Below are positions 1-5,860 of a DNA stretch of 6,220 nucleotides, piece by piece (within the stretch, counting starts at the first letter, position 1; each line of letters starts with the position of its first letter). The position numbers were made by a program, and so were the translations under genes. The notes below the pieces were generated by a model that saw only the letters and a list, made by a program, of their open reading frames with translations, made no database searches and was not told where the DNA came from. This DNA is from Candidatus Dadabacteria bacterium (GTDB lineage Bacteria > Desulfobacterota_D > UBA1144 > Nemesobacterales > JADFKM01), in contig JADFKM010000081.1 of assembly GCA_022564935.1 (NCBI GenBank), positions 1 through 6,220 of the forward strand, given 5' to 3'.

Positions 1-1385
1 AGGTCTTCGGCCATCTGCTTTGTGAGTGTCGTAACAAGCACCCTTTCCCCTACATCCGCCCTTTCTCTCAGCTCTCCGAGAATGTCGTCCACCTGATTCT
101 CCGCCGGCCTTATATCTATTTCGGGGTCGGCAAGCCCCGTGGGGCGTATTATCTGCTCCACCACCGTCCCCTCCGAGCGCCCCAGCTCATAGGGGCCCGG
201 AGTTGCCGACACATAAATAACCTGGCCTGCACGCTCTTCGAACTCCTCGAAATTGAGCGGCCTGTTGTCCAGGGCCGAGGGAAGCCTGAAGCCGTGCTCA
301 ATAAGGGTGAGCTTCCTGCTCCTGTCTCCATTATACATACCCCGAAGCTGAGGCACGGTCTGGTGACTCTCGTCGAGTATGAATAGGCAGTCCTCCGGGA
401 AGTACTCGAGCAGAGACCACGGGGGCTGTCCCGGCAGCCTTCCCGATAAATGGCGGGAGTAGTTCTCTATCCCGGGGCAAAACCCCATCGTGGTAAGCAG
501 CTCCAGGTCGAAATTAACCCTCTCTCTCAGGCGGTTCCGCTCAAGCTCCATCCCCCTTGCCTCAAAATATTCGAGCCTTTCGGCAAGCTCCGCCTTTATG
601 GCTTCGATCGCCGCGGCGAGCCTGTCCTTGGGAGCGATGTAGTGAGTGCTGGGATAGATAATTCTCTTATCAAGCCTCAGCAAGGTCTTCCCCGTTGCCG
701 GGTCGATATTCTTTATGGACTCTATAATGTCGCCGGAGAACTCAATTCGTACTGCGACCTTCTCTTCGTGCGAGGGCATGACCTCGACTACATCGCCCCT
801 TACTCTAAAGCTCCCCCTGTAGAGCTCGGCGCCCGTTCTGGAGTATTGAACTTCGGCCAGGCGGGCGAGAAGGTCGTCTCTATCGAGCTTTGCGCCTTCT
901 TCCACAACGGTTTGAAGCCCGTAATAATCAACGGGGTTGGCTATACCGTAAATGCATGATACGCTAGCAACTATTATCACGTCGCGCCTCTCGAACAGGG
1001 CCGAGGTGGCGGCATGGCGAAGCCTGTCTATATGCTCGTTGATGGATGCGTCCTTCTCTATGAAGGTGTCTGTCTGAGGGATATACGCTTCGGGCTGGTA
1101 GTAATCGTAGTAGCTCACGAAGTAATGCACAGCGTTCTCAGGAAAGAGGTCCATGAACTCGCCGTAGAGCTGGGCCGCCAGGGTCTTGTTGTGAGCAATC
1201 ACGAGGGTCGGTCGCCCTACGTTGTTGATCACGTTCGCGATGGTAAGGGTCTTGCCGCTGCCCGTCACCCCGAGAAGCACCTGGTGGCGTCTTCCGGCGA
1301 GCACTCCTTCGGTGAGTTGTTCAATAGCGCGGGGCTGGTCTCCCCTGGGGGTGAATTCATCCGATAGGTTGAACGGCTGTGTCAC
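1..1385 (-). CDS. uvrB: UvrABC system protein B, N-terminal two thirds (runs off left edge)
   Basis: UvrB is the DNA-damage verification helicase of nucleotide excision repair. It is loaded by UvrA, threads one strand behind a beta-hairpin and recruits UvrC for incision. The reading frame is open for 461 codons to the left edge. Visible landmarks are N-terminal [14 protein letters not shown], Walker A GVTGSGKT at residues 39-46, the hairpin segment [12 protein letters not shown] near residues 92-104, [12 protein letters not shown], the helicase motif DESHQT from residue 338, SATPG, and [16 protein letters not shown] at the cut end. With the GTG at 1383-1385 as start, the Walker A motif and DESH fall at the same residue numbers as in E. 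coli UvrB, so the start is well supported and the part seen has no net indel. No ATG lies between the upstream in-frame stop (near 1470) and this GTG. No clear ribosome-binding site precedes it. About 200 C-terminal residues (end of helicase domain 2 and the UvrC-binding UVR motif) lie outside the window. Confidence 0.97.
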   Translation of the reverse strand, partial: MTQPFNLSDEFTPRGDQPRAIEQLTEGVLAGRRHQVLLGVTGSGKTLTIANVINNVGRPTLVIAHNKTLAAQLYGEFMDLFPENAVHYFVSYYDYYQPEAYIPQTDTFIEKDASINEHIDRLRHAATSALFERRDVIIVASVSCIYGIANPVDYYGLQTVVEEGAKLDRDDLLARLAEVQYSRTGAELYRGSFRVRGDVVEVMPSHEEKVAVRIEFSGDIIESIKNIDPATGKTLLRLDKRIIYPSTHYIAPKDRLAAAIEAIKAELAERLEYFEARGMELERNRLRERVNFDLELLTTMGFCPGIENYSRHLSGRLPGQPPWSLLEYFPEDCLFILDESHQTVPQLRGMYNGDRSRKLTLIEHGFRLPSALDNRPLNFEEFEERAGQVIYVSATPGPYELGRSEGTVVEQIIRPTGLADPEIDIRPAENQVDDILGELRERADVGERVLVTTLTKQMAED

Positions 1386-1468
1386 TTCAAATGCCGCACG
1401 GCGGGAGTTTATAGATTTGTTGAGTAATACAGATGCCGAAACCGGGCACAGAGCCTCCCCGTGCGTTA

Positions 1469-1496
1469 TCTATATATTACCATCTGTTTTTTGCAA
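1469..1496 (-). promoter_or_regulatory. candidate sigma-70 promoter of uvrB
   Basis: Reading leftwards, TTGCAA (1491-1496) and TATAGA (1469-1474) are separated by 16 bp, which would start a transcript near 1461 with a leader of about 75 nt before the GTG of uvrB. The region is AT-rich compared with its surroundings. No CTGT-N8-ACAG LexA box is visible, so SOS control as in E. coli is not supported. The call rests on spacing and consensus only. Confidence 0.4.
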
Positions 1497-1636
1497 GAAA
1501 GTGTTTGCCGTGGTTAAGAAATGATGCAATTAAGGAAAAGCGCTATGGCTTGCAGGCTAAAGCCACTCGAAGGGTGTTTGCATAGCACTCGGCGGCCCAA
1601 CCTCCAGCCCTGACGTCGTTCGCTCAGCCTTCCCCC

Positions 1637-2116
1637 TTAATCAGATGCGCCGATTTCTCCTTCCTTGTCCCTGTCCGCACCTTTCCGAGCCCTGATCTTT
1701 TCTCTAAACTGCTCCCTATATCGCTTCTTTATCTGAAAAAGAACGCCTCTCTGTTCAAGAGTTAAAATCTCCCTGATATCCAGGAACATCTCGAACCTGA
1801 GCTTTTCGAGCTCATCTTTGGCGCTCCACATCAACGTAGCGGCGGTCAGCAACTCTTCTCTGGAAGAATCCGGGTCGCTGAACTTTTGTATAAAAAACGG
1901 CTTCAGCTGATCCTCCAGTTCCATCCTGGGCGCCGATATGCGACCCTTATAGGAGTCGAAGACTTCTTCGATTTTCTTCTCCTGCTCCGGCATCAGGGAC
2001 ATCTCCTTTTTTATTTCGGGTTTCTTCCACCACTTTCCAAGTCTGCTTCCTGCGGTGGACTCAGTATATATCCCCGAAATCAACAGGACGAATAAGATCG
2101 CTGCTATGAGTTTCAT
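1637..2116 (-). CDS. Spy/CpxP-like periplasmic protein (LTxxQ-type), last gene of the sigma operon
   Basis: A 159-residue protein with an N-terminal export signal (MKLIAAILFVLLISGIYTES, then TAGS), so it is probably periplasmic or membrane-tethered. The rest is almost all charged helix. It has two LTxxQ-like motifs, LMPEQ at 41-45 and LTLEQ at 118-122, placed at either end of a predicted helical hairpin, followed by a basic tail (KKRYREQFREKIRARKG). This matches the architecture of the Spy/CpxP/ZraP family of periplasmic chaperones and metal or stress sensors. The gene starts inside the end of the anti-sigma gene (56-nt overlap, different frame). GGGAGA at 2128-2133 is its likely ribosome-binding site, 11 nt before the ATG. 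Its position behind an ECF sigma/anti-sigma pair suggests an envelope-stress effector or feedback sensor. The family call rests on motifs and helical pattern. No His/Cys-rich metal site is visible, so a metal role is not supported. Confidence 0.65.
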   Translation of the reverse strand: MKLIAAILFVLLISGIYTESTAGSRLGKWWKKPEIKKEMSLMPEQEKKIEEVFDSYKGRISAPRMELEDQLKPFFIQKFSDPDSSREELLTAATLMWSAKDELEKLRFEMFLDIREILTLEQRGVLFQIKKRYREQFREKIRARKGADRDKEGEIGASD

Positions 2117-2615
2117 CTACGCTGGCATCTCCCGTTTCTGGATTGTCCAACTCATTCCATGGGCCGTAAAGCTCGAGAGGTTTTGAGGACTCCGTGCTTA
2201 TGGCCTTTTCGACATCTATAAGGGCTTCATTGTCTTTGAGGTCAGCTTCGCTCAGGGTCATCTCAGTTCCCGTATTGAAAACATAAAGTGAAACTACGCC
2301 CAGGACCAAAAAGGTCACAATTGCCGCGGCGCTCCAGCCGAGATTGAACCTGAGAATGCCCAGGAATCTCCCGAACCAATGCGCTCGCGCCTCTTCTTCC
2401 TCCGTCACCCTGTTCCAGAACTTGACGAGGTAGTCGTCGCTCGGCTCTATATCCCTCCACTCTTCCATAAGCTTCCATAGACCCTTCGACTGCTCGTAAA
2501 GCTCGCTGTAGCCGAGGTTTTCCCTTATGTGCCTTTTTAGCTCCATCTTATTGGCTTCGGAAATTTCCCCCTCGGGATATTCCAAGATAAGTTCCACAAT
2601 CTTTTTAGAGTCCAT
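2061..2615 (-). CDS. single-pass membrane anti-sigma factor, zinc ligands absent
   Basis: A 184-residue protein with a cytoplasmic N-terminal helical domain (1-80), one transmembrane segment (about 93-113, GWSAAAIVTFLVLGVVSLYV) and an acidic extracytoplasmic tail of about 70 residues. This is the usual plan of an anti-sigma factor that tethers an ECF sigma factor to the membrane. Its ATG lies 11 nt inside the end of the sigma gene (CATGGACTC), with AAGGA upstream as ribosome-binding site, so the two are translationally coupled. The N-domain resembles the anti-sigma fold (helix, RHIRENLGYSELYEQ, helix). However, where zinc-binding anti-sigma factors have H-x3-C-x2-C, this one keeps His29 but has Asn33 and Tyr36, and the whole protein lacks cysteine. 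It is therefore a zinc-free variant and unlikely to sense thiol oxidation. Function is inferred mainly from gene order and topology. Confidence 0.75.
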   Translation of the reverse strand: MDSKKIVELILEYPEGEISEANKMELKRHIRENLGYSELYEQSKGLWKLMEEWRDIEPSDDYLVKFWNRVTEEEEARAHWFGRFLGILRFNLGWSAAAIVTFLVLGVVSLYVFNTGTEMTLSEADLKDNEALIDVEKAISTESSKPLELYGPWNELDNPETGDASVDETHSSDLIRPVDFGDIY

Positions 2616-3189
2616 GAGCCTTGTCCTTCCTTAAATGTGGTTTTAGTTTCTCTATTAGCTTCATCCTCCCCCTGTACACATACGCCTTAACAGCGCCCAC
2701 GCTGCACCCTATTACTTCGGCCACTTCAATATAAGGCATTTCTTCGTATTTGCAAAGCACAATCGCAATTTTTTCCTTCTCGGGAAGGGTCTCCAGCGCC
2801 TCAAAGATCAAGGCGCTTATCTCCCTGCGAAATGTGAAATCCGAGGCGCTGAATATTTTTTCATCTCCGGTCTGCTGGTTTGATTCCTCCATCTCATCAA
2901 GGCTTACGTTTTTCTCCCTGTTGCTGTACCTTACGGCCGTTATACTAACGTTTGTGGCAATCTTATAAAGCCAAGTTGTAAATTTCGCCTCCGGTCTGTA
3001 TCTGTCAATTGATCGATAAACCCTAATAAAGACCTCCTGAGCGAGATCTTCAGAGCTTTCAACGCTGTGGGTAAACTTGTATATATAATTTACTACGCCT
3101 CGGTAATGCCTTCTCATCAACTCGGAGAATGCAGATTCGTCTCCATCCTGCACCTTAAAAATTAGATCAAGGTCGCTCAGCATCTGCAT
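2605..3189 (-). CDS. ECF (extracytoplasmic function) RNA polymerase sigma factor
   Basis: A 194-residue group IV sigma factor containing only regions 2 and 4. Region 2 spans about residues 9-85: DGDESAFSELMRRHY, the core-RNAP-binding segment DLAQEVFIRVY at 48-58, FTTWLYKIATNVSI for regions 2.3-2.4, which read the -10 element. A linker follows (about 90-122). Region 4 spans about 125-183: LETLPEKEKIAIVL, then the helix-turn-helix MPYIEVAEVIGCSVGAVKAY and VYRGRMKLIEKL, which binds the -35 element. Length is normal for the family. M1 and M3 are both possible starts; the region before them has only a weak GGA ribosome-binding site. The gene heads an operon with its anti-sigma factor and a Spy/CpxP-like protein, which points to an envelope-stress regulon. 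It is RpoE-like in build, but the ECF group cannot be assigned by eye. Confidence 0.95.
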   Translation of the reverse strand: MQMLSDLDLIFKVQDGDESAFSELMRRHYRGVVNYIYKFTHSVESSEDLAQEVFIRVYRSIDRYRPEAKFTTWLYKIATNVSITAVRYSNREKNVSLDEMEESNQQTGDEKIFSASDFTFRREISALIFEALETLPEKEKIAIVLCKYEEMPYIEVAEVIGCSVGAVKAYVYRGRMKLIEKLKPHLRKDKAHGL

Positions 3190-3208
3190 TCTGTCCGATT
3201 CATTGTTT

Positions 3209-3237
3209 ATTAACCACCGTGCGATGAAAAAGTTTCA
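3209..3237 (-). promoter_or_regulatory. possible ECF-type autoregulatory promoter of the sigma operon
   Basis: Directly in front of the sigma gene, the minus strand reads TGAAACTT (3230-3237) followed by a T-run, then GTTAAT (3209-3214) about 15 nt downstream. The AAC-containing -35 element resembles those of ECF sigma factors, which often drive their own operon. The -10 candidate is less typical. If used, it would give a very short leader (start about 3202, ATG at 3189). This is inference from motif and position. Confidence 0.35.
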
Positions 3238-3260
3238 AAAATTTCCCCCATCCACTCCTA

Positions 3261-3288
3261 ATTATAATACACCGACTAAAACCATCAA
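3261..3288 (-). promoter_or_regulatory. sigma-70-type promoter of the sigma operon
   Basis: Minus strand TTGATG (3283-3288), 16 bp spacer, perfect TATAAT (3261-3266). This is the closest match to the housekeeping consensus in the window. It would start a transcript near 3254, about 65 nt before the sigma factor ATG. Together with the ECF-like element downstream it suggests a basal plus an autoregulated promoter. Confidence 0.55.
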
Positions 3289-3403
3289 CCCGAATGAATG
3301 CTCATCCCTACCCCGGTAACCGGCGGGAAGCGTACAACAAGAAAGTCTCAATTATCCGGGCAGCTTGACATTCACAGCCGGAAAAAAAGGGGAGACTAGC
3401 CGC

Positions 3404-3639
3404 TCATCCGATTAAACCCACTGCTAAGCTCAAAATCCGAATCGACTGGGCTTCAAGCTCCGTATGCTTCCTGAGAAGATTACGGCAAGCGTTTGAAGAC
3501 TTCATCGGCATGCTCAAGGTGCAGAATAAGGTCACTATCAATACCGACAAGCTCCCGGCCCCTGACCCTCAGTGCAAGCCGGGGAGCAGGAATAGTCACT
3601 GGGGAATTATCAATTCCCAAATCTCTTGACCCGATACAT
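3404..3639 (-). pseudogene. small unrecognised gene, apparently frameshifted
   Basis: I do not recognise the product. An ATG at 3637-3639 is preceded at 5 nt by AGGAG (3645-3649) and begins MYRVKRFG, but the frame ends at once at TGA 3610-3612. Moving the frame by one base at the GGG of 3616-3618 gives a smooth continuation: IDNSPVTIPAPRLALRV, then RGRELVGIDSDLILHLEHA, then DEVFKRLP and a stop at 3480-3482. Joined, that is 52 residues, and the total length (160 nt) equals 53 codons plus one base. One further base removed at the CC of 3484-3485 would extend it through an amphipathic stretch (LRNLLRKHTELEAQSIRIL) to TGA at 3404-3406, about 77 residues in all. The core (3480-3639) is better supported than the extension. 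The purine-first codon pattern and the ribosome-binding site argue for a real former gene. It lies 106 nt downstream of the SnoaL-like gene on the same strand. Sequencing error is the main alternative. Confidence 0.4.
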
Positions 3640-3745
3640 ACGCACTCCTGCTATTTATTGCACAAGCCGTCAACTCACCGCGGCTGCATTTGAGAGAAGC
3701 GCATGTAATCTATAGAGCGACTGCCAAAAACACAGCCGGGGCGGA

Positions 3746-4128
3746 TCAACTGCCGTAGTAGAACCTCTCGTGCACTATCTTGCCGTTCTTCCACCTCTGC
3801 ACGGCGACCTGATGGAACTTTTTCCTCTACCCCAGTCCTTGTGGGTGTAGTCGAAGTACCACTCCACCATCGACACGTCATCTCCAACGGCAACGGCTTT
3901 GACCTCGGCCTTCTTGAATTCGGATAAAGCCGCCAAAAACCCCTTCTCCCTAGCCCTGTTGGCAGACTTTCCAAATGTGGGCGGCAGCTCGTTCTCCTGC
4001 ATCACCACATCTTGGTAGTAATATTTCTCAAACGCCTCCAGTACCCGCCCCTCAAGTATCATAGAGTTGAGATCGTCAACAAGCTCTTTTATGCTTGCAA
4101 CACCGTCAACAACAGCAACATCGCTCAC
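3746..4128 (-). pseudogene. SnoaL/NTF2-like domain protein, frameshifted near the C-terminus
   Basis: The first frame, starting at GTG 4126-4128 (MSDVAVVDGV), reads as a SnoaL-like (NTF2-fold) protein: IKELVDDLNSMILEGRVLEA, FEKYYYQDVVMQENELPPTFG, then an alpha/beta segment FKKAEVKAVAVGDDVSMVEWYFDYTHKDWG. It then drifts into an unlike tail and stops near 3775. In the neighbouring frame the family's usual last strands continue at once: FHQVAVQRWKNGKIVHERFYYG, then S and TGA at 3746-3748. The switch is at a run of five A (T5 on the plus strand, 3819-3823). Adding one A restores a 127-residue protein, a normal length for the family. Such proteins are small cone-shaped dimers that bind or convert hydrophobic ligands; the specific role here is unknown. 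Read as it stands, the product would lose its last beta strands and probably not fold. A real mutation, a base-call error, or -1 slippage at A AAA AG are the options. Confidence 0.75.
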
Positions 4129-4135
4129 CGCAAAG

Positions 4136-4144
4136 CTCCTCCTT
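4136..4144 (-). promoter_or_regulatory. strong ribosome-binding site deciding a GTG start
   Basis: Minus strand AAGGAGGAG, close to a perfect anti-16S match, lies 7 nt before the GTG at 4126-4128. It fixes the start of the SnoaL-like gene and shows that translation signals are intact although the frame is broken downstream. Confidence 0.8.
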
Positions 4145-4157
4145 CAAAGTAGTGTCA

Positions 4158-4172
4158 CCTTCCGAAGAAAGG
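4158..4172 (-). other. short UUCG-loop hairpin in the leader of the SnoaL-like gene
   Basis: Minus strand CCTTTC-TTCG-GAAGG can fold as a five-pair stem (one G-U pair) closed by C(UUCG)G, an unusually stable tetraloop. It lies 14 nt upstream of the AAGGAGGAG site. No U-run follows, so it is not a terminator; it may stabilise the mRNA 5' end. A role is inference. Confidence 0.3.
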
Positions 4173-4259
4173 AGCTTTGTTAATCAAATGTAGGAACTGA
4201 GAGCCTAGCAGCCTTCCTTGCTTTGCCTCGTTCAACTACATCCGGTACTTTTGATCTTT

Positions 4260-4289
4260 ATTTTAGAGAAGGGATTCAAAACCCGTCAA
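4260..4289 (-). promoter_or_regulatory. sigma-70-type promoter of the SnoaL-like gene
   Basis: Minus strand TTGACG (4284-4289), 18 bp spacer, TAAAAT (4260-4265). Both boxes match the consensus at five of six positions. The predicted start near 4253 leaves a leader of about 125 nt before the GTG. The promoter lies in the 194-nt gap behind the dehalogenase, so the SnoaL-like gene could be transcribed on its own. Confidence 0.5.
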
Positions 4290-4322
4290 AATCTATGAAC
4301 CCTTTTTAAATTGTAGCACCAA

Positions 4323-5222
4323 TTAATTTTTTAGGGAACCATACCATTGGGCAATTTTCGAGCCGATAAGATGGGGGTGGTCTTCCTGAAGGTAGTGAAT
4401 GCCTGAGCCTACGTCCACCATTTGGAGGTTCTTCATATTGCCCCTGCACCACTCGACCATAGGAGGAGGCATTAGCGCGCCCGGAGTTGCGTAGAAAAGG
4501 AGCTTCGGGATCTCTGTTCTCTGAAGCCACTCGTTGTACTCCTCTACCGCTCTTACCACGTCGGCCGGCTCGCCCGCAATTGGTATCTCATTCGGCCAAC
4601 GCCACACGGGTTTTCGCCACTCAGGCTTGCTGAAAGGCTCCCTATAGCGATTCATCTCCGCTTCGGTGAGCTCCCTCATGACTCCTCCAGGTAGGGAATT
4701 TTCCACAAAGACGTTCCTGTTCACGATCAAATCCCAGCCCACTTCAGGAGTGCGAAAAGCCTTGAAAATATCCCTCGCCATCTCTGGAAAAGCGTCCCAG
4801 TCAAGCAGGGGAGCGACGAATGCCTCCATGAAGGCAAGCCCCTTGACGTTGCCCTCATTGCGCATGGCGTAGCGAAACCCGAGCGCCGAGCCCCAGTCGT
4901 GGACAACGATGGTAATGTTACGCAGACCCATCTCCTCAATGAATCCATCCACATAGCGCGCGTGGTCAAAGAACCCGTACTCAATATCCGGTTTATCCGA
5001 TTTACCCATACCTATAAGGTCGGGAGCAATGCAGCGGCCTAGGGAGACGAGGTGAGGGATTATGTTGCGCCATAGGTACGAGGAAGTGGGATTGCCGTGC
5101 AGAAAAAGTATGGGGTCGCCCTCTCCCACATCGACGTAGTGTATCTTCGAGCCGCGAACATCGATGTAGTTGGATTCGAACGGAAATTCAGCAGAAATCA
5201 TATCCTTTGTTGTTTCGCTCAT
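4323..5222 (-). CDS. dhaA: haloalkane dehalogenase, subfamily II (DhaA/LinB type)
   Basis: An alpha/beta-hydrolase that replaces the halogen of haloalkanes with hydroxyl through an alkyl-enzyme ester; cytoplasmic, with no signal peptide. Using ATG 5220-5222, the protein has 299 residues (DhaA and LinB have 293-296). The full catalytic set is visible: nucleophile Asp109 in VVHDWGSALGF, catalytic acid Glu133 in AFMEAF, base His276 in GIHYLQED, and halide-holding Asn44 (LHGNPTSSYLWR) and Trp110. The acid after strand 6 and the Asn-Trp halide pair are diagnostic of subfamily II. The cap domain is about residues 140-220. An upstream in-frame start at 5270 would add 16 residues without homology-like character; GGGGG about 8 nt before 5222 supports the shorter form. 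The gene is intact, unlike its neighbours on either side. Native substrate cannot be told from sequence. Close relatives include luciferase-like Renilla enzymes, but the bacterial context favours a dehalogenase. Confidence 0.93.
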   Translation of the reverse strand: MSETTKDMISAEFPFESNYIDVRGSKIHYVDVGEGDPILFLHGNPTSSYLWRNIIPHLVSLGRCIAPDLIGMGKSDKPDIEYGFFDHARYVDGFIEEMGLRNITIVVHDWGSALGFRYAMRNEGNVKGLAFMEAFVAPLLDWDAFPEMARDIFKAFRTPEVGWDLIVNRNVFVENSLPGGVMRELTEAEMNRYREPFSKPEWRKPVWRWPNEIPIAGEPADVVRAVEEYNEWLQRTEIPKLLFYATPGALMPPPMVEWCRGNMKNLQMVDVGSGIHYLQEDHPHLIGSKIAQWYGSLKN

Positions 5223-5254
5223 CCTTCTGACCCCCTGTATTGATACTATATATA

Positions 5255-5295
5255 AACAACGACGGCACATAAAGGGAAAGGGTTTAATCGTTGTT
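5255..5295. repeat. 8-bp perfect inverted repeat upstream of the dehalogenase gene
   Basis: AACAACGA (5255-5262) and TCGTTGTT (5288-5295) are perfect inverted copies separated by 25 bp, so the arm centres are 33 bp (about three helical turns) apart on one face of the DNA. They lie 33 nt and more upstream of the dehalogenase ATG, overlapping the AT-rich TATATA stretch at 5246-5253 that could be its -10 region. A repressor-binding site is possible but not shown. Confidence 0.3.
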
Positions 5296-5409
5296 GTAAG
5301 GAGGGGAAATTATCTATTAAAAAGGGGGATGTTATTCAACACAGCGGGCCGTTGTTGCGTATAGCTGTCAGTCAGTTAAATTCGCTCTCAACTACTTGCC
5401 AAACAGAAA

Positions 5410-5860
5410 TCAGGCCCCGCCGGCTACAAAAGGGCTGCATTCCCGAACTTCCTGCTCCTCATCGGCAATAATCAGCGTCGCTGAGAAGTTAGACGGGCCA
5501 AAGGGTTCGATGTTAGTTAACGTTCCCTGAACTATTTCCTGTATGGACATAGCGTTTCCAACAAAAGTAGTTTTTACCTCCGCACACTCTATTGTTGTAC
5601 AGTCAAGCACAACGCAACCATCATCTCTGAAAAGATAATCAGAAAGGATATTTCGCCCTTCGCTGTCGGTTGAGGAACGACCCCAAAAGTTACAAACGTC
5701 TTTTAGCCTTTCGGCATGACACAACTATTCAGTAAGGTCAATAAAATAAACATCAATACAGTCATGTTGAACATTATCGCCGCCGTCACTACAGGAAAAA
5801 AAGCATAAGAGCCAACGCTACCGCTGCAATTACCCCGGCATTTAACCCGTTTTCATACAC
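5410..5860 (-). pseudogene. probable small cysteine-rich lipoprotein, broken by a frameshift and an amber codon
   Basis: The product is unrecognised. From GTG 5858-5860, with AGGA just upstream, the frame reads MYENGLNAGVIAAVALALML, a hydrophobic signal, then FFL and TAG. Dropping one T from the T7 run (5796-5802) instead gives LMLFSCSDGGDNVQHDC, a lipobox-like LFSC followed by the acidic, Gly-rich linker typical of lipoproteins, and on through IDVYFIDLTE to an amber TAG at 5725-5727. The same frame continues beyond the stop: LCHAERLKDVCNFWGRSST, then NILSDYLFRDDGCVVLDCTT, IECAEVK and an open tail ending FVAGGA and TGA at 5410-5412. CAG to TAG would explain the stop. Restored, the protein has about 149 residues with seven to eight cysteines. 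An ATG at 5854-5856 (MKNG...) is an alternative start but needs one added A. The segment between the lesions has a strong purine-N-pyrimidine codon pattern, which supports former coding. A 104-residue remnant from TTG 5722-5724 is the longest open part; its expression is doubtful. Confidence 0.5.

Noticed and set aside
450-1524. Plus-strand open frames of 100-169 codons opposite uvrB
   Set aside because: They lie antisense to strongly conserved uvrB codons and have no family-like sequence; they are shadow frames.
1534-1564. Hairpin GGCTT/AAGCC followed on the minus strand by GCGCTTTTCC, as a terminator of the sigma operon
   Set aside because: Stem of only five pairs, 7-nt gap to a T-run of four; too weak to call.
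3316-3326. Palindrome CCGGT-A-ACCGG as a terminator or operator
   Set aside because: A loop of one base cannot fold as a hairpin and no T-run follows; probably chance.
3493-3693. Plus-strand frame of 66 codons, Ser/Arg-rich
   Set aside because: No ribosome-binding site or protein-like pattern; the minus strand here reads more coherently as the broken small gene.
3675-3974. Minus-strand frame of 99 codons over the SnoaL-like gene
   Set aside because: Arg/Pro/Ser-rich out-of-frame reading of the SnoaL-like gene, which explains the sequence better.
5170-5364. Plus-strand frame of 64 codons with a hydrophobic start, antisense to the dehalogenase 5' end
   Set aside because: No convincing start signal, and the region is explained by the dehalogenase start and its upstream repeats.
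5703-5774. A 23-codon frame MFNMTVLMFILLTLLNSCVMPKG as an alternative lipoprotein start joined by one indel at AAA (5709-5711)
   Set aside because: It needs only one lesion, but has no positive charge before the hydrophobic stretch, a poor ribosome-binding site and a weaker codon pattern than the overlapping frame with LFSCSDGG. Kept as the second-best explanation.
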